A DNA stretch of 8,207 nt from Gemmatimonadaceae bacterium (GTDB lineage: Bacteria > Gemmatimonadota > Gemmatimonadetes > Gemmatimonadales > Gemmatimonadaceae): positions 1 through 8,207 of the forward strand of contig JADGQU010000089.1 in assembly GCA_017881545.1 (NCBI GenBank). Reading direction: 5' to 3'. This document shows positions 1 to 6,414 of the stretch, piece after piece (within the stretch, counting starts at the first letter, position 1; every line of letters begins with the position of its first letter). Position numbers and translations under genes: made by a program. The notes beneath the pieces are model-generated. The model saw only the letters and a program-made list of their open reading frames with translations. It had not been told where the DNA came from and made no database searches.

Positions 1-983
1 GGTCTGATCGCTTGCCTATCCGCGACCGCTTCGAGCGTGATCGGCGGTGGACGCTCGGGCGGCGTCACGCGACCGTCCTGCACCAGAAGCCGCGTCGTAT
101 CCAGACCAGCGAAGATCGACTTCTCCTCCTTGGCCGGCGGCGCGGGAACCCGGGAATTCTCGCGCGTGAGATAATCCCAGACAACGCCCTTTCGCCGAAG
201 CGTGCCCTGCCCCTGCGATTTGTGCTGTGAGCGGCTATCCGCCGCGATCTCCTGATATGACAATCCGAGATACGGATCATACTCGCCGACATTGATCGCG
301 ATCGTCCGGTCCTGCGGCGAGAACCGCGCGAGACGATAGAATTTCAGTGGCGTCCACACCGCGCCGAAAGTCTTTACCGGGAAGCGCACCGTATCTGCTG
401 CCATGTCGTACGCCTGCCTGGCCACGATCGCCGAGACCTGATGGTGTCCGTGCCCGTCGCGCGGAGTGCCTGAAAATGTCGTGATCACGATGTGCGGCTT
501 GAACGCGCGCATCACCGTCACCACATCGTTCAGCAGCGAATCCTGCGGCCAGTGCTTCCGCGTCTCGTCAGCCGTCTTTGAAAAACCGAAATCGTATCCG
601 CGTGCGAAGTACTGGTGCGCGCCATCGATTCGTCTCGCGGCTAACAACTCCTCCGTGCGGATGACGCCGAGCGCTTCCCCGAGCTCGTTGCCGATCAGAT
701 TCTGGCCACCGTCGCCACGCGTCAACGACATATACGCCGTCTCTACACGACGCCCTCGAGCAAGCCACGCGATCAGCTGGGTGTCTTCGTCATCAGGATG
801 CGCCGCAATCCAGAGCACCCGCATACGCTCCGGCGCATTCTGCACCCGAATGCTGGCCGGAGAAAGAAGTATTCCCTGAGCAACGCCGCGATGCGGCATC
901 ACCACCGCCGCACAGAGCGCAGCAAGTGTTATGACGGCGATACGGGCGCGCGCCGCGGAACTCTGAGGCCGCGCTTTCTTCAT
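1..983 (-). CDS. PIG-L/LmbE-family deacetylase, secreted, 3' end cut by window edge
   Basis: The frame read leftwards from ATG at 983 stays open to the window edge, giving 327 residues and no stop. Residues 1-36 look like a Sec signal peptide: basic start MKKARPQ, hydrophobic core about 15-29, likely cleavage near VAQ-G at 34-37. The catalytic PIG-L domain begins near residue 54 with the zinc/catalytic motif AHPDDE at 61-66 (H62 and D65 expected zinc ligands). It has TRGDGGQN at 88-95 and the second His motif DGHGHH at 176-181. Family members are zinc hydrolases removing acetyl groups from N-acetylglucosamine-type substrates; the substrate here is unknown. The chain already runs past the usual 230-270 aa catalytic domain, so a further C-terminal domain is likely, as in long secreted PIG-L proteins. 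It starts 20 nt after the sucA stop, without a clear Shine-Dalgarno, suggesting it is the distal gene of that operon. Met54 is an alternative start but would discard the signal peptide. Confidence 0.88.
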   Translation of the reverse strand, partial: MKKARPQSSAARARIAVITLAALCAAVVMPHRGVAQGILLSPASIRVQNAPERMRVLWIAAHPDDEDTQLIAWLARGRRVETAYMSLTRGDGGQNLIGNELGEALGVIRTEELLAARRIDGAHQYFARGYDFGFSKTADETRKHWPQDSLLNDVVTVMRAFKPHIVITTFSGTPRDGHGHHQVSAIVARQAYDMAADTVRFPVKTFGAVWTPLKFYRLARFSPQDRTIAINVGEYDPYLGLSYQEIAADSRSQHKSQGQGTLRRKGVVWDYLTRENSRVPAPPAKEEKSIFAGLDTTRLLVQDGRVTPPERPPPITLEAVADRQAIR

Positions 984-1003
984 TGTTACCGGGAGATCGA
1001 TGC

Positions 1004-3796
1004 TCAGGTTTTGAGCGCCATGCCGCGGCGCTTCGCTCCCGCCGGCTGCTGCATCGGCGCGCTCACCTCGGCGATGATGCGCTCCTGCTCCGTCTTGTGC
1101 ACCTCGGCGTAACCCTCCGCCGGGCTCGAGCGGTCGGGACGACCGATATAGCGCGTCAACAGCGCGTTGCCGGTCGACATCCGAAGGCGCGGCGCCACGT
1201 ACGACCACGCGCCCTGGTTCTTCGGCTCTTCCTGCGCCCACACGACTTCCTCGATCTCGGGATAGAGATCCACGATCTCCGCGATCTGGCTGCCGGGCCA
1301 CGGATAAAGCTCCTCGACCCTGACGAGCGCCACGTGCGGCGAGCGTCTCGGCGCGAGATCGTAGTATATCTTGCCCGTGCAGAAGACCAGTCGCGTGATT
1401 GCCGGGCGCGCTTGCGATGCGACCGGATCGTCAATCACCGGCCGGAAGCTTCCGCTCGTGAGATCGGTCAGGTGCGATGCGGCTTCGGGCAGACGCAGCA
1501 GGCTCTTCGGCTGCATCAGGATCAACGGACGGCGCTCCAACAGCTGCGCCTGTCGGCGCAGAACGTGGAAGTACTGCGCCGGCGTCGACGGATATGCGAC
1601 ACGCAGGTTGCCCTCAGCGCATAGCTGCAGGAATCTCTCGAGACGCGCGCTCGAATGCTCCGGACCCTGTCCCTCGTAACCGTGAGGAAGGAGCAGCACG
1701 ATCCCGGAGTCCTGTCCCCACTTCGCGCGATCGGCTGCGATGAACTGATCGATGATCGGCTGTGCAACATTCACGAAATCGCCGTACTGCGCTTCCCACA
1801 GCACCAGAGTATCCTCGGAGGCCGTGCTGTAGCCGTACTCGAAGCCGAGTACCGCCATCTCCGAGAGCGGGCTGTTGTAGACCTCCATCCGGCCATGGGT
1901 CTCGCCGTCGCCGATGTGCTCGAGCGGAACGTAGATCTCTCCCGATTCCGTGTCGTGAAGCACCGCTTGCCTGTGCGAAAACGTCGCCCGCTCCGAATCC
2001 TGCCCCGTGAGCCGCACCGATTTGCCTTCGGTGAGCAGCGACGCAAATGCCAGCGTCTCGGCGTGACCCCAGTCGATCCCACCAGCATCCCCCATCGCCT
2101 CGCCGCGGCGAGCCAGGTTCTTGGCGAGCCTCGGATTCACGTTGAGGGTCGATGGCCACTTGAGGAGCCGGTCGTTCAGCGTCCGCAGGCGATCCGCGTC
2201 GACAGCCGTGTCGCCGGTACAAGCGCCCGACTGGTCCGCCTCCGCTCCCTTGGCGGGATTGTACTCGGGCAAATGAATCTCGCCGGCCCTCATCGCCGTC
2301 AGAATCTGATCGAAGTTCGCGGCGATCTCGGCGTCGATCTGCTTCACCTGCTCCGCCGTGACGATTCCTTCCGAGACGAGCCGGTTTCCCCAGACTTCCC
2401 GCGGAGAGGGATGCGACCTGATTCTCTTGTACAGGATTGGCTGCGTGAACGCGGGCTCGTCCGTTTCGTTGTGTCCGTGACGCCGGTAGCCAACCAGATC
2501 GATCAGGAAGTCCTTGCCGAATATCGCGCGGTACTCGATCGCGAGCCGCACGACGTGCACACACGACTCGGCATCGTCGGCGTTCACGTGGACGATCGGG
2601 ACCTCGAAGCCCTTGGCTAGATCGCTGGCGTAGCGCGTCGATCTCGCGTCAATGGGATCAGTCGTGAATCCGACCTGGTTGTTGACGATGATGTGAAGCG
2701 TGCCGCCCGTCCGGAAAGCCTTGAGCCCGGAGAGATTGAACGTCTCCGCGACGACTCCTTCGCCGGGAAACGCGGCATCACCGTGTACACAGATCGGGAG
2801 AACCGCCGCCTCGTCGCGCTCTCCATTCCCGGCGAGCACCTGACGCGCTCTTGCAACTCCCTGGAGCACCGGGTTCACCACTTCGAGGTGGCTCGGGTTT
2901 GGAATCAGCACGACTTCAACCTCGCTGCCATTTGAGACCTTCGTCCTGCCGGTCGCGCCGAGGTGGTACTTCACGTCGCCGGTTTCGCTGATGGCATTGG
3001 CGCTGGCGTGCTTCCCCTCGAATTCCTCGAAGATCGACGCGTACGGCTTCGACAGCGTGTGAGCCAGGACGTTGATTCGCCCGCGATGCGCCATCGCGAG
3101 ATCCACCTCTTGCCCACCGTGATTCGCGGCCTCTTCGATCACGACATCCAGCATCGGGACCAGGATGTCGCCGCCCTCGATCGAGAATCGCTTGTAGCCC
3201 TGATACGCGCGACCGAGGAACCGCTCCAGCCCGTCCACCTCCGTCAGGCGCCGGAGAATCGACTTTTTCTCATCATCGCTGAGCGGCTTGTTCAGCCGTC
3301 CGCTCTCGATCTCCCTGCGCAGCCACTCGCGCTCCTCGACTCTGCCGAGGTGCAGGATCTCGAATCCGATCCTCGACGAATAGAGATCGCGTAGGCGCGC
3401 GATCACGTCGGCGGCGCTGCCACCCGAAGCGCCGAGTGCGATGCCGGGAATGCTCGCGAGCTGCTCTTCGCTCAGCCCGTGAAATTCCGGGGTCAGCTCC
3501 GGCGTTCCTCCGGGCAGAGTGCCCAGCGGGTCGAGCGGTACGGCCATATGGCCGTAGTGGCGAATTGCGTCTACAAGCTCACCCGCCGCGGCGACATCGC
3601 GAAGAAAAGCGGGATCGAGTTGTCCCGCTGAAGGTGGCTGTCCCACAGCCGGTGGCGTCGTACCGGCAAGGCTCTCGGCAAATCGGAAGAACTGGCGCCA
3701 CGACTCGTCGACCGACGCCGGATCGCGCCGGTAGGCTTCGTACGCCTCGCTTATGTATCCGTCATTGAAGACGCCCGTGATCGGGTCGGAACTCAT
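1004..3796 (-). CDS. sucA: 2-oxoglutarate dehydrogenase E1 component
   Basis: This 930-aa protein is the thiamine-diphosphate-dependent E1 of the oxoglutarate dehydrogenase complex. It decarboxylates 2-oxoglutarate and passes the succinyl group to lipoyl-E2 in the cytoplasmic TCA cycle. Length is close to the E. coli protein (933 aa). Residues about 8-37 (FNDGYISEAYEAYRRDP... WRQFF) form the N-terminal E2-binding segment. Conserved blocks follow: IGFEILHL at 143-150, MAHRGRINVLAH at 235-246, NPSHLEVVNPV at 300-310, and the ThDP/Mg motif from GDA at 339-341 to NN at 372-373. Next come YRRHGHNETDEP at 437-448, LWEAQYGDF at 666-674 and LPHGYEGQGPEHSSARLER at 703-721. It has no fused E2-like acyltransferase domain as in actinobacterial KGD, and no break or missing block. 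Start ATG 3796 keeps the whole N-terminal arm; upstream is only a weak AGAAG. It lies 10 nt after a receiver-like gene and 20 nt before a PIG-L gene. No E2 or E3 gene is adjacent. Confidence 0.97.
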   Translation of the reverse strand: MSSDPITGVFNDGYISEAYEAYRRDPASVDESWRQFFRFAESLAGTTPPAVGQPPSAGQLDPAFLRDVAAAGELVDAIRHYGHMAVPLDPLGTLPGGTPELTPEFHGLSEEQLASIPGIALGASGGSAADVIARLRDLYSSRIGFEILHLGRVEEREWLRREIESGRLNKPLSDDEKKSILRRLTEVDGLERFLGRAYQGYKRFSIEGGDILVPMLDVVIEEAANHGGQEVDLAMAHRGRINVLAHTLSKPYASIFEEFEGKHASANAISETGDVKYHLGATGRTKVSNGSEVEVVLIPNPSHLEVVNPVLQGVARARQVLAGNGERDEAAVLPICVHGDAAFPGEGVVAETFNLSGLKAFRTGGTLHIIVNNQVGFTTDPIDARSTRYASDLAKGFEVPIVHVNADDAESCVHVVRLAIEYRAIFGKDFLIDLVGYRRHGHNETDEPAFTQPILYKRIRSHPSPREVWGNRLVSEGIVTAEQVKQIDAEIAANFDQILTAMRAGEIHLPEYNPAKGAEADQSGACTGDTAVDADRLRTLNDRLLKWPSTLNVNPRLAKNLARRGEAMGDAGGIDWGHAETLAFASLLTEGKSVRLTGQDSERATFSHRQAVLHDTESGEIYVPLEHIGDGETHGRMEVYNSPLSEMAVLGFEYGYSTASEDTLVLWEAQYGDFVNVAQPIIDQFIAADRAKWGQDSGIVLLLPHGYEGQGPEHSSARLERFLQLCAEGNLRVAYPSTPAQYFHVLRRQAQLLERRPLILMQPKSLLRLPEAASHLTDLTSGSFRPVIDDPVASQARPAITRLVFCTGKIYYDLAPRRSPHVALVRVEELYPWPGSQIAEIVDLYPEIEEVVWAQEEPKNQGAWSYVAPRLRMSTGNALLTRYIGRPDRSSPAEGYAEVHKTEQERIIAEVSAPMQQPAGAKRRGMALKT

Positions 3797-3806
3797 GCTT
3801 CTAAAT

Positions 3807-4265
3807 TTAACTGCGGTCTACAGTCCTTGGCGCTCTGGCGCCGGAGCGGTAGCTGTACCTGGGCCGCGCGGCGGCGGCGCGCAGGATCCTGAGCGCCGGC
3901 GCCTTCTCGAGGGTGGGCAGATAGAGGAAGCCGGCGATACCGTTGACGTCGAGCAGCTGCAGCTCCTCCGCGTGTCGGGTGAGGCTGACCGCGATGACCG
4001 GCGTACTCGAGAGGAGCACGTCGTGCTCCCATGCATGGAGAGGAATCGACGCCAGGACATCGAAGTCGCAGATGACGACGTCCGGGGATGCGTCAGCGGC
4101 CGCTTTCGCCGCTGAATCGAGTCCGACGGCGTTGGTCGTCGCGATGCCCATCTGTGCGAAGTAGCGCGCGAGGTGCTCGCTCAAAAAGGAATGCCGCGCA
4201 ACGCAAAGCGCGCGCAGCGGACCCACCGATTCCTTCGACGCCGTCGGACTCATCTCTAAAGCCAT
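3807..4265 (-). CDS. Degenerate response-regulator receiver-like protein (pseudo-receiver)
   Basis: This 152-aa protein looks like a single receiver (REC) fold with short tails. Residues 17-24 (LRALCVAR) occupy strand beta-1 but lack the acidic pair that binds Mg. DVVICDFDVL at 62-71 matches beta-3, with D67 in the phospho-acceptor position. PVIAVSLT at 89-96 matches beta-4 and its Ser/Thr switch (S94). GFLYLP at 112-117 matches beta-5, but the invariant lysine before the proline is a leucine (L116). Loss of the acidic pair and the lysine argues against ordinary aspartyl phosphorylation, so it may act as a constitutive protein-binding module; that is inference. There is no DNA-binding domain; the tail after about residue 130 is basic and probably disordered. 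It ends 10 nt before sucA, suggesting co-transcription. Start ATG 4265 or Met5 (4253) are both possible; neither has a clear Shine-Dalgarno. The family assignment is by motif pattern only. Confidence 0.7.
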   Translation of the reverse strand: MALEMSPTASKESVGPLRALCVARHSFLSEHLARYFAQMGIATTNAVGLDSAAKAAADASPDVVICDFDVLASIPLHAWEHDVLLSSTPVIAVSLTRHAEELQLLDVNGIAGFLYLPTLEKAPALRILRAAAARPRYSYRSGARAPRTVDRS

Positions 4266-4273
4266 GCTCGTTC

Positions 4274-4302
4274 ATGGTAAGGGGACCAACAACGGAGCAC
4301 AA
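4274..4302 (-). promoter_or_regulatory. Weak candidate sigma-70-type promoter for the receiver-like gene and sucA
   Basis: Reading leftwards, TTGTGC (4302-4297) is followed after exactly 17 nt by TACCAT (4279-4274). The -10 matches the consensus at four of six positions and the -35 is poor. If real, transcription would begin near 4267, almost on the ATG at 4265, giving a leaderless message or use of Met5. This agrees with the absence of a Shine-Dalgarno, but the match is weak and could be chance. Confidence 0.25.
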
Positions 4303-4340
4303 GCTGGACGCCCGAATCAACTAACGGCAACTCAACCGCA

Positions 4341-4525
4341 AGCAAGCACAACTGAAAACTGAACGGGATCCGATATCTGAACTGGAACAGAACAACTGCA
4401 AACTGAACGATCTATGCCTCTGAAATCTCGGATCCCGTTCAGTTTTCAGTTGCAGTTGTCAGATCCCGGATCCCGTTCTTCTCAGTTGCTAGATCTCGGA
4501 TCCCGTTGAGTTCTCAGTTGTCAGT
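4341..4525. repeat. Intergenic repeat cluster, five related units in two opposing orientations
   Basis: Three copies read on the plus strand: about 4423-4460, 4461-4490 and 4491-4524. Each begins with (A/G)(A/G)ATC(T/C), then CGGATCCCGTT (at 4429, 4467 and 4497), then one or more CAGTT words. Two copies read on the minus strand: 4349-4378, nearly identical to the first plus copy, and about 4379-4413, diverged and lacking the CGGATCC core. Spacing of the core is 38 then 30 nt, so this is not a fixed-period tandem array, and units differ by small insertions of TCAGTT-like words. No open frame is associated. It lies between a terminator and the upstream region of the receiver-like gene. It resembles a dispersed intergenic repeat family; its copy number elsewhere cannot be judged from this window. 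Confidence 0.85.
4349..4452. repeat. Perfect 25-bp inverted repeat with 54-nt spacer
   Basis: Bases 4349-4373 are the exact reverse complement of 4428-4452, with 54 nt between the arms. Each arm contains GGATCC and an AACTGAAAACTG-type end. Transcribed in either direction, the arms could pair into a long hairpin. Two further pairs (4375-4376 with 4425-4426) extend the stem after one mismatch. There is no T-run beside the outer end of either arm, so it does not look like an intrinsic terminator. Confidence 0.9.
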
Positions 4526-4526
4526 A

Positions 4527-4566
4527 CAAAAAAAAGCGCCCCCGCACGATTTCAGTGCGGGGCGCC
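4527..4566 (-). terminator. Rho-independent terminator of the lipoprotein gene
   Basis: On the minus strand, GCGCCCCGCAC pairs with GTGCGGGGGCGC across a 7-nt loop (TGAAATC). The stem has 11 G/C-rich pairs and one bulged C (arms 4565-4555 and 4547-4536). It is followed directly by a run of eight T (4535-4528). It begins about 20 nt after the stop codon at 4587, the expected place for termination of the lipoprotein transcript. It also insulates the signalling and lipoprotein units from the sucA unit. Confidence 0.93.
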
Positions 4567-4586
4567 GAGGCTTTAGGCCTACAGTT

Positions 4587-5051
4587 TTACTTCTTCGTCT
4601 TGTCGACGTTATTTCCGATCACGCCGCCGAGTATCGCTCCGGCTGCGCCGCCGATGATCGCGCCCTTCACCTTGTTCCTGCTGGTGACCGCGCCAATCAC
4701 TGCGCCAGCGCCCGCGCCGATCGCGGCGTCACGCGTGGTGTGCTTCACGACCACGGGAGCCGGGGCCGGGGCCGTGTAAACCGGCGCCGAACCACTCGAG
4801 CTGCTGCTGCGCGTCGTCGTGCGACGAACAGTCGTCGTCCGCGGAGCGGAGGACGTGCTTCTGAGCGCCGTCGCTCCAGCCGGTGTTCCAGCGCGGGCAC
4901 GTTCGGCCGCCGTAATGCTGTCCAGCGGCGTGTACGGCGTCGCCTGTGCGGCCGTCGACAGATCGGAATTCAAAGCATCATCGACCTTCTTGTCACCCCC
5001 GCATGCGAAAGCGAAGAGCGCGGCCGGTAGAATTAGTATCTTTTTGAACAT
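4587..5051 (-). CDS. Glycine-zipper lipoprotein
   Basis: This is a 154-aa exported protein. Residues 1-16 form a short basic-hydrophobic signal (MFKKILILPAALFAFA) followed by Cys17-Gly-Gly, as in lipoproteins processed by signal peptidase II. The lipobox AFAC is not canonical, because position -3 is Ala and -2 is Phe. Residues about 57-103 are a low-complexity Thr/Ser/Arg/Ala/Pro linker including RTTTVRRTTTRSSSSSG. Residues about 108-147 carry a repeated small-residue pattern (GAGAGAVIGA, then GAIIGGAAGAILGGVIGN) typical of glycine-zipper two-helix domains of outer-membrane lipoproteins of the SlyB/17-kDa-antigen kind. It is probably anchored in the envelope, where the zipper can pack into membrane or oligomerise; a specific role is not known. 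GGAGG seven nt before the ATG fixes the start. It has its own terminator and a candidate sigma-54 promoter, so it appears to be a single-gene unit. Confidence 0.85.
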   Translation of the reverse strand: MFKKILILPAALFAFACGGDKKVDDALNSDLSTAAQATPYTPLDSITAAERARAGTPAGATALRSTSSAPRTTTVRRTTTRSSSSSGSAPVYTAPAPAPVVVKHTTRDAAIGAGAGAVIGAVTSRNKVKGAIIGGAAGAILGGVIGNNVDKTKK

Positions 5052-5058
5052 TTTGAAG

Positions 5059-5063
5059 CCTCC
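5059..5063 (-). promoter_or_regulatory. Strong Shine-Dalgarno of the lipoprotein gene
   Basis: GGAGG is read on the minus strand with a 7-nt spacer (CTTCAAA) before ATG 5051. It is the best ribosome-binding site in the window and fixes the lipoprotein start. Confidence 0.85.
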
Positions 5064-5103
5064 AGTAAGGTCCCCCGCTCAACGCGACGGTACTCCCTAG
5101 AGG

Positions 5104-5119
5104 GGCAGGGAGCGTGCCA
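5104..5119 (-). promoter_or_regulatory. Candidate sigma-54 (-24/-12) promoter of the lipoprotein gene
   Basis: The minus strand reads TGGCACGCTCCCTGCC, compared with the RpoN consensus TGGCACGNNNNTTGCA. The GG and GC dinucleotides have the required 10-nt separation, and only two consensus positions differ (first T of TTGC and the final A). Transcription would start near 5093, giving a leader of about 40 nt that includes the GGAGG site. It lies just after the stop of the kinase gene. No convincing sigma-70 hexamer pair was found in the same gap. No upstream activator-binding repeat was identified, and such sites would fall inside the kinase gene. Confidence 0.5.
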
Positions 5120-5133
5120 ATTCAAAGGTTTGT

Positions 5134-6414
5134 TTAACCCGCTGTAGCGGCGGATAACACAGCTCTGTGCGCCAAGTCGTCCTCCATGGAGGCCGGCAGG
5201 GTGAGACGGAAAGAGCTCCCCTCTCTGGGCACCGAATGGACGGTCAAAGACCCGTCCAACAGCTGAGCCAGGCGGCGCGAGATCGGGAGCCCCAAACCAG
5301 TCCCCGGCTGCTTCGATTCTGACACCTGCACGAACTCCTCGAAAATGCGCGCGATGTCGTCGTTGGCGATGCCTACTCCCTGGTCGATCACCTCTATCTC
5401 CGCGCTCTTGTCACCGCACTGCTTGCACAGGACGCGAATGGGCTTTCCCTCACCGAACTTGATGGCGTTTGAGAGCAGGTTGAGCAGGATCTGCCGCACA
5501 CGCCGTGGATCGCTCACGATGTTGAAGTGCTCTCCCTCGGTGTCCAGGCTCAGCGTCGACCCATACTCGTCCGCAAGCGGCTTCACCGTGACGAACAGGT
5601 CCTCGATCAGAGCCGGGAACATCACCGTCTGAAGCGAGAGCTCGATCTTCCCCGCTTCGATCTTGGAGAGATCGAGAACGTCATTAACCAGCTCAAGAAG
5701 ATGGCGCGCCGCCTTGAGCGTCCGCTGCAGGCCTTCTTTCTGCTTGACGTTGAGCGGGCCATAGATGTTGTCGAGCATGATGGTGCTGTAGCCAATCACG
5801 GCATTGATCGGCGTCCGCAGCTCGTGGCTCATCGAAGCGTAGAACCGGTTGCGCGCGCCCATCGCCTGCTCGAGAGCAACCTGACGCCGGTGCAGCTCGT
5901 CGTTCATCTGTGACAGCTGGGCCGCCGAGCGCGCCTCCGCTTCCAGCAGCGAGGTGCGGTGCTCCAGCTCCAGCTCGCGCTTTTGTGAATCGCGAAGCAG
6001 ATCGCCCTGGCGCTGCAGCTCCCGCTGCTTGACGAAGAGATCGACGAACACCGAGACCTTCGATTTCAGCACGTCGGGGTTGAACGGCTTGAACACGTAA
6101 TCGACGGCCCCCATCGAGTAGCCCTTGAAGACATATGCGTCTTCTTTGTTGATCGCACTAAGGAAGATGATCGGGATCGTGCGCGATTTCTCGCGCGACT
6201 TGATGATCTCGGCAACCTCGAAGCCGTTCATGCCCGGCATCTGCACGTCGAGAAGCATCACCGCGAAATCCAGCGCCAGCACCTGTCGCAGCGCCTCGGG
6301 CCCGGAGCCGGCGCGAACCAGTATCTGCCCGAGCGGCTCGAGGATCGCCTCCAAAGCGAGAAGATTCTCGGGGCGGTCGTCGACGAGGAGGATGGTGACG
6401 CGGTCGTCCGTCAT
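5134..6414 (-). CDS. Response regulator-histidine kinase hybrid (REC-coiled coil-HisKA-HATPase)
   Basis: This 426-aa protein has no membrane segment, so it is cytoplasmic. Residues 5-125 are an intact receiver: D12-D13 acidic pair, D56 phospho-acceptor in LLDVQMPGMNG, S86 switch and K109 before Pro110. Residues about 128-190 are charged and Leu/Gln/Glu-rich, probably a coiled-coil signalling helix. HisKA follows with SMSHELRTPINAVIG at 194-208, H197 being the phosphorylation site. The ATPase domain has the N box LLNLLSNAIKF (310-320, N316), the G1 box DQGVGIA (344-350) and the G2 box GTGLGLPIS (371-379). All catalytic residues are present. With REC ahead of the kinase, phosphorylation of D56 by an upstream kinase may set its activity; the upstream hybrid kinase gene is the obvious partner, though this is inference. 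Its ATG overlaps the cheB stop as ATGA. GGAGA eight nt upstream supports this start. No output receiver or DNA-binding regulator is visible downstream. Confidence 0.95.
   Translation of the reverse strand: MTDDRVTILLVDDRPENLLALEAILEPLGQILVRAGSGPEALRQVLALDFAVMLLDVQMPGMNGFEVAEIIKSREKSRTIPIIFLSAINKEDAYVFKGYSMGAVDYVFKPFNPDVLKSKVSVFVDLFVKQRELQRQGDLLRDSQKRELELEHRTSLLEAEARSAAQLSQMNDELHRRQVALEQAMGARNRFYASMSHELRTPINAVIGYSTIMLDNIYGPLNVKQKEGLQRTLKAARHLLELVNDVLDLSKIEAGKIELSLQTVMFPALIEDLFVTVKPLADEYGSTLSLDTEGEHFNIVSDPRRVRQILLNLLSNAIKFGEGKPIRVLCKQCGDKSAEIEVIDQGVGIANDDIARIFEEFVQVSESKQPGTGLGLPISRRLAQLLDGSLTVHSVPREGSSFRLTLPASMEDDLAHRAVLSAATAG

Noticed and set aside
1614..2564. 316-codon minus-strand frame inside sucA
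   Set aside because: Frame-shifted shadow of sucA with Arg/Gly/Ala-rich composition; sucA itself is uninterrupted in its own frame.
1655..2620. 321-codon plus-strand open frame opposite sucA (with others such as 983-1624 and 2963-3394)
   Set aside because: It lies wholly antisense to a clearly conserved gene, its translation has no recognisable domain, and long antisense frames are expected in GC-rich coding DNA.
4262..4277. Palindrome CCATG-6 nt-CATGG over the receiver-like gene start, as an operator
   Set aside because: Only five base pairs per arm, includes the start codon, and there is no second copy; expected by chance.
4341..4525. Repeat cluster read as a CRISPR array
   Set aside because: Units occur in opposing orientations, spacing is irregular (38 and 30 nt), the sequence between cores is itself repetitive, and no cas gene is present.
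5093..5112. Six-pair hairpin CTCCCT/AGGGAG as a terminator for the kinase operon
   Set aside because: The stem is short with an 8-nt loop and no T-run, and it overlaps the candidate -12 promoter element; it is not a convincing intrinsic terminator.
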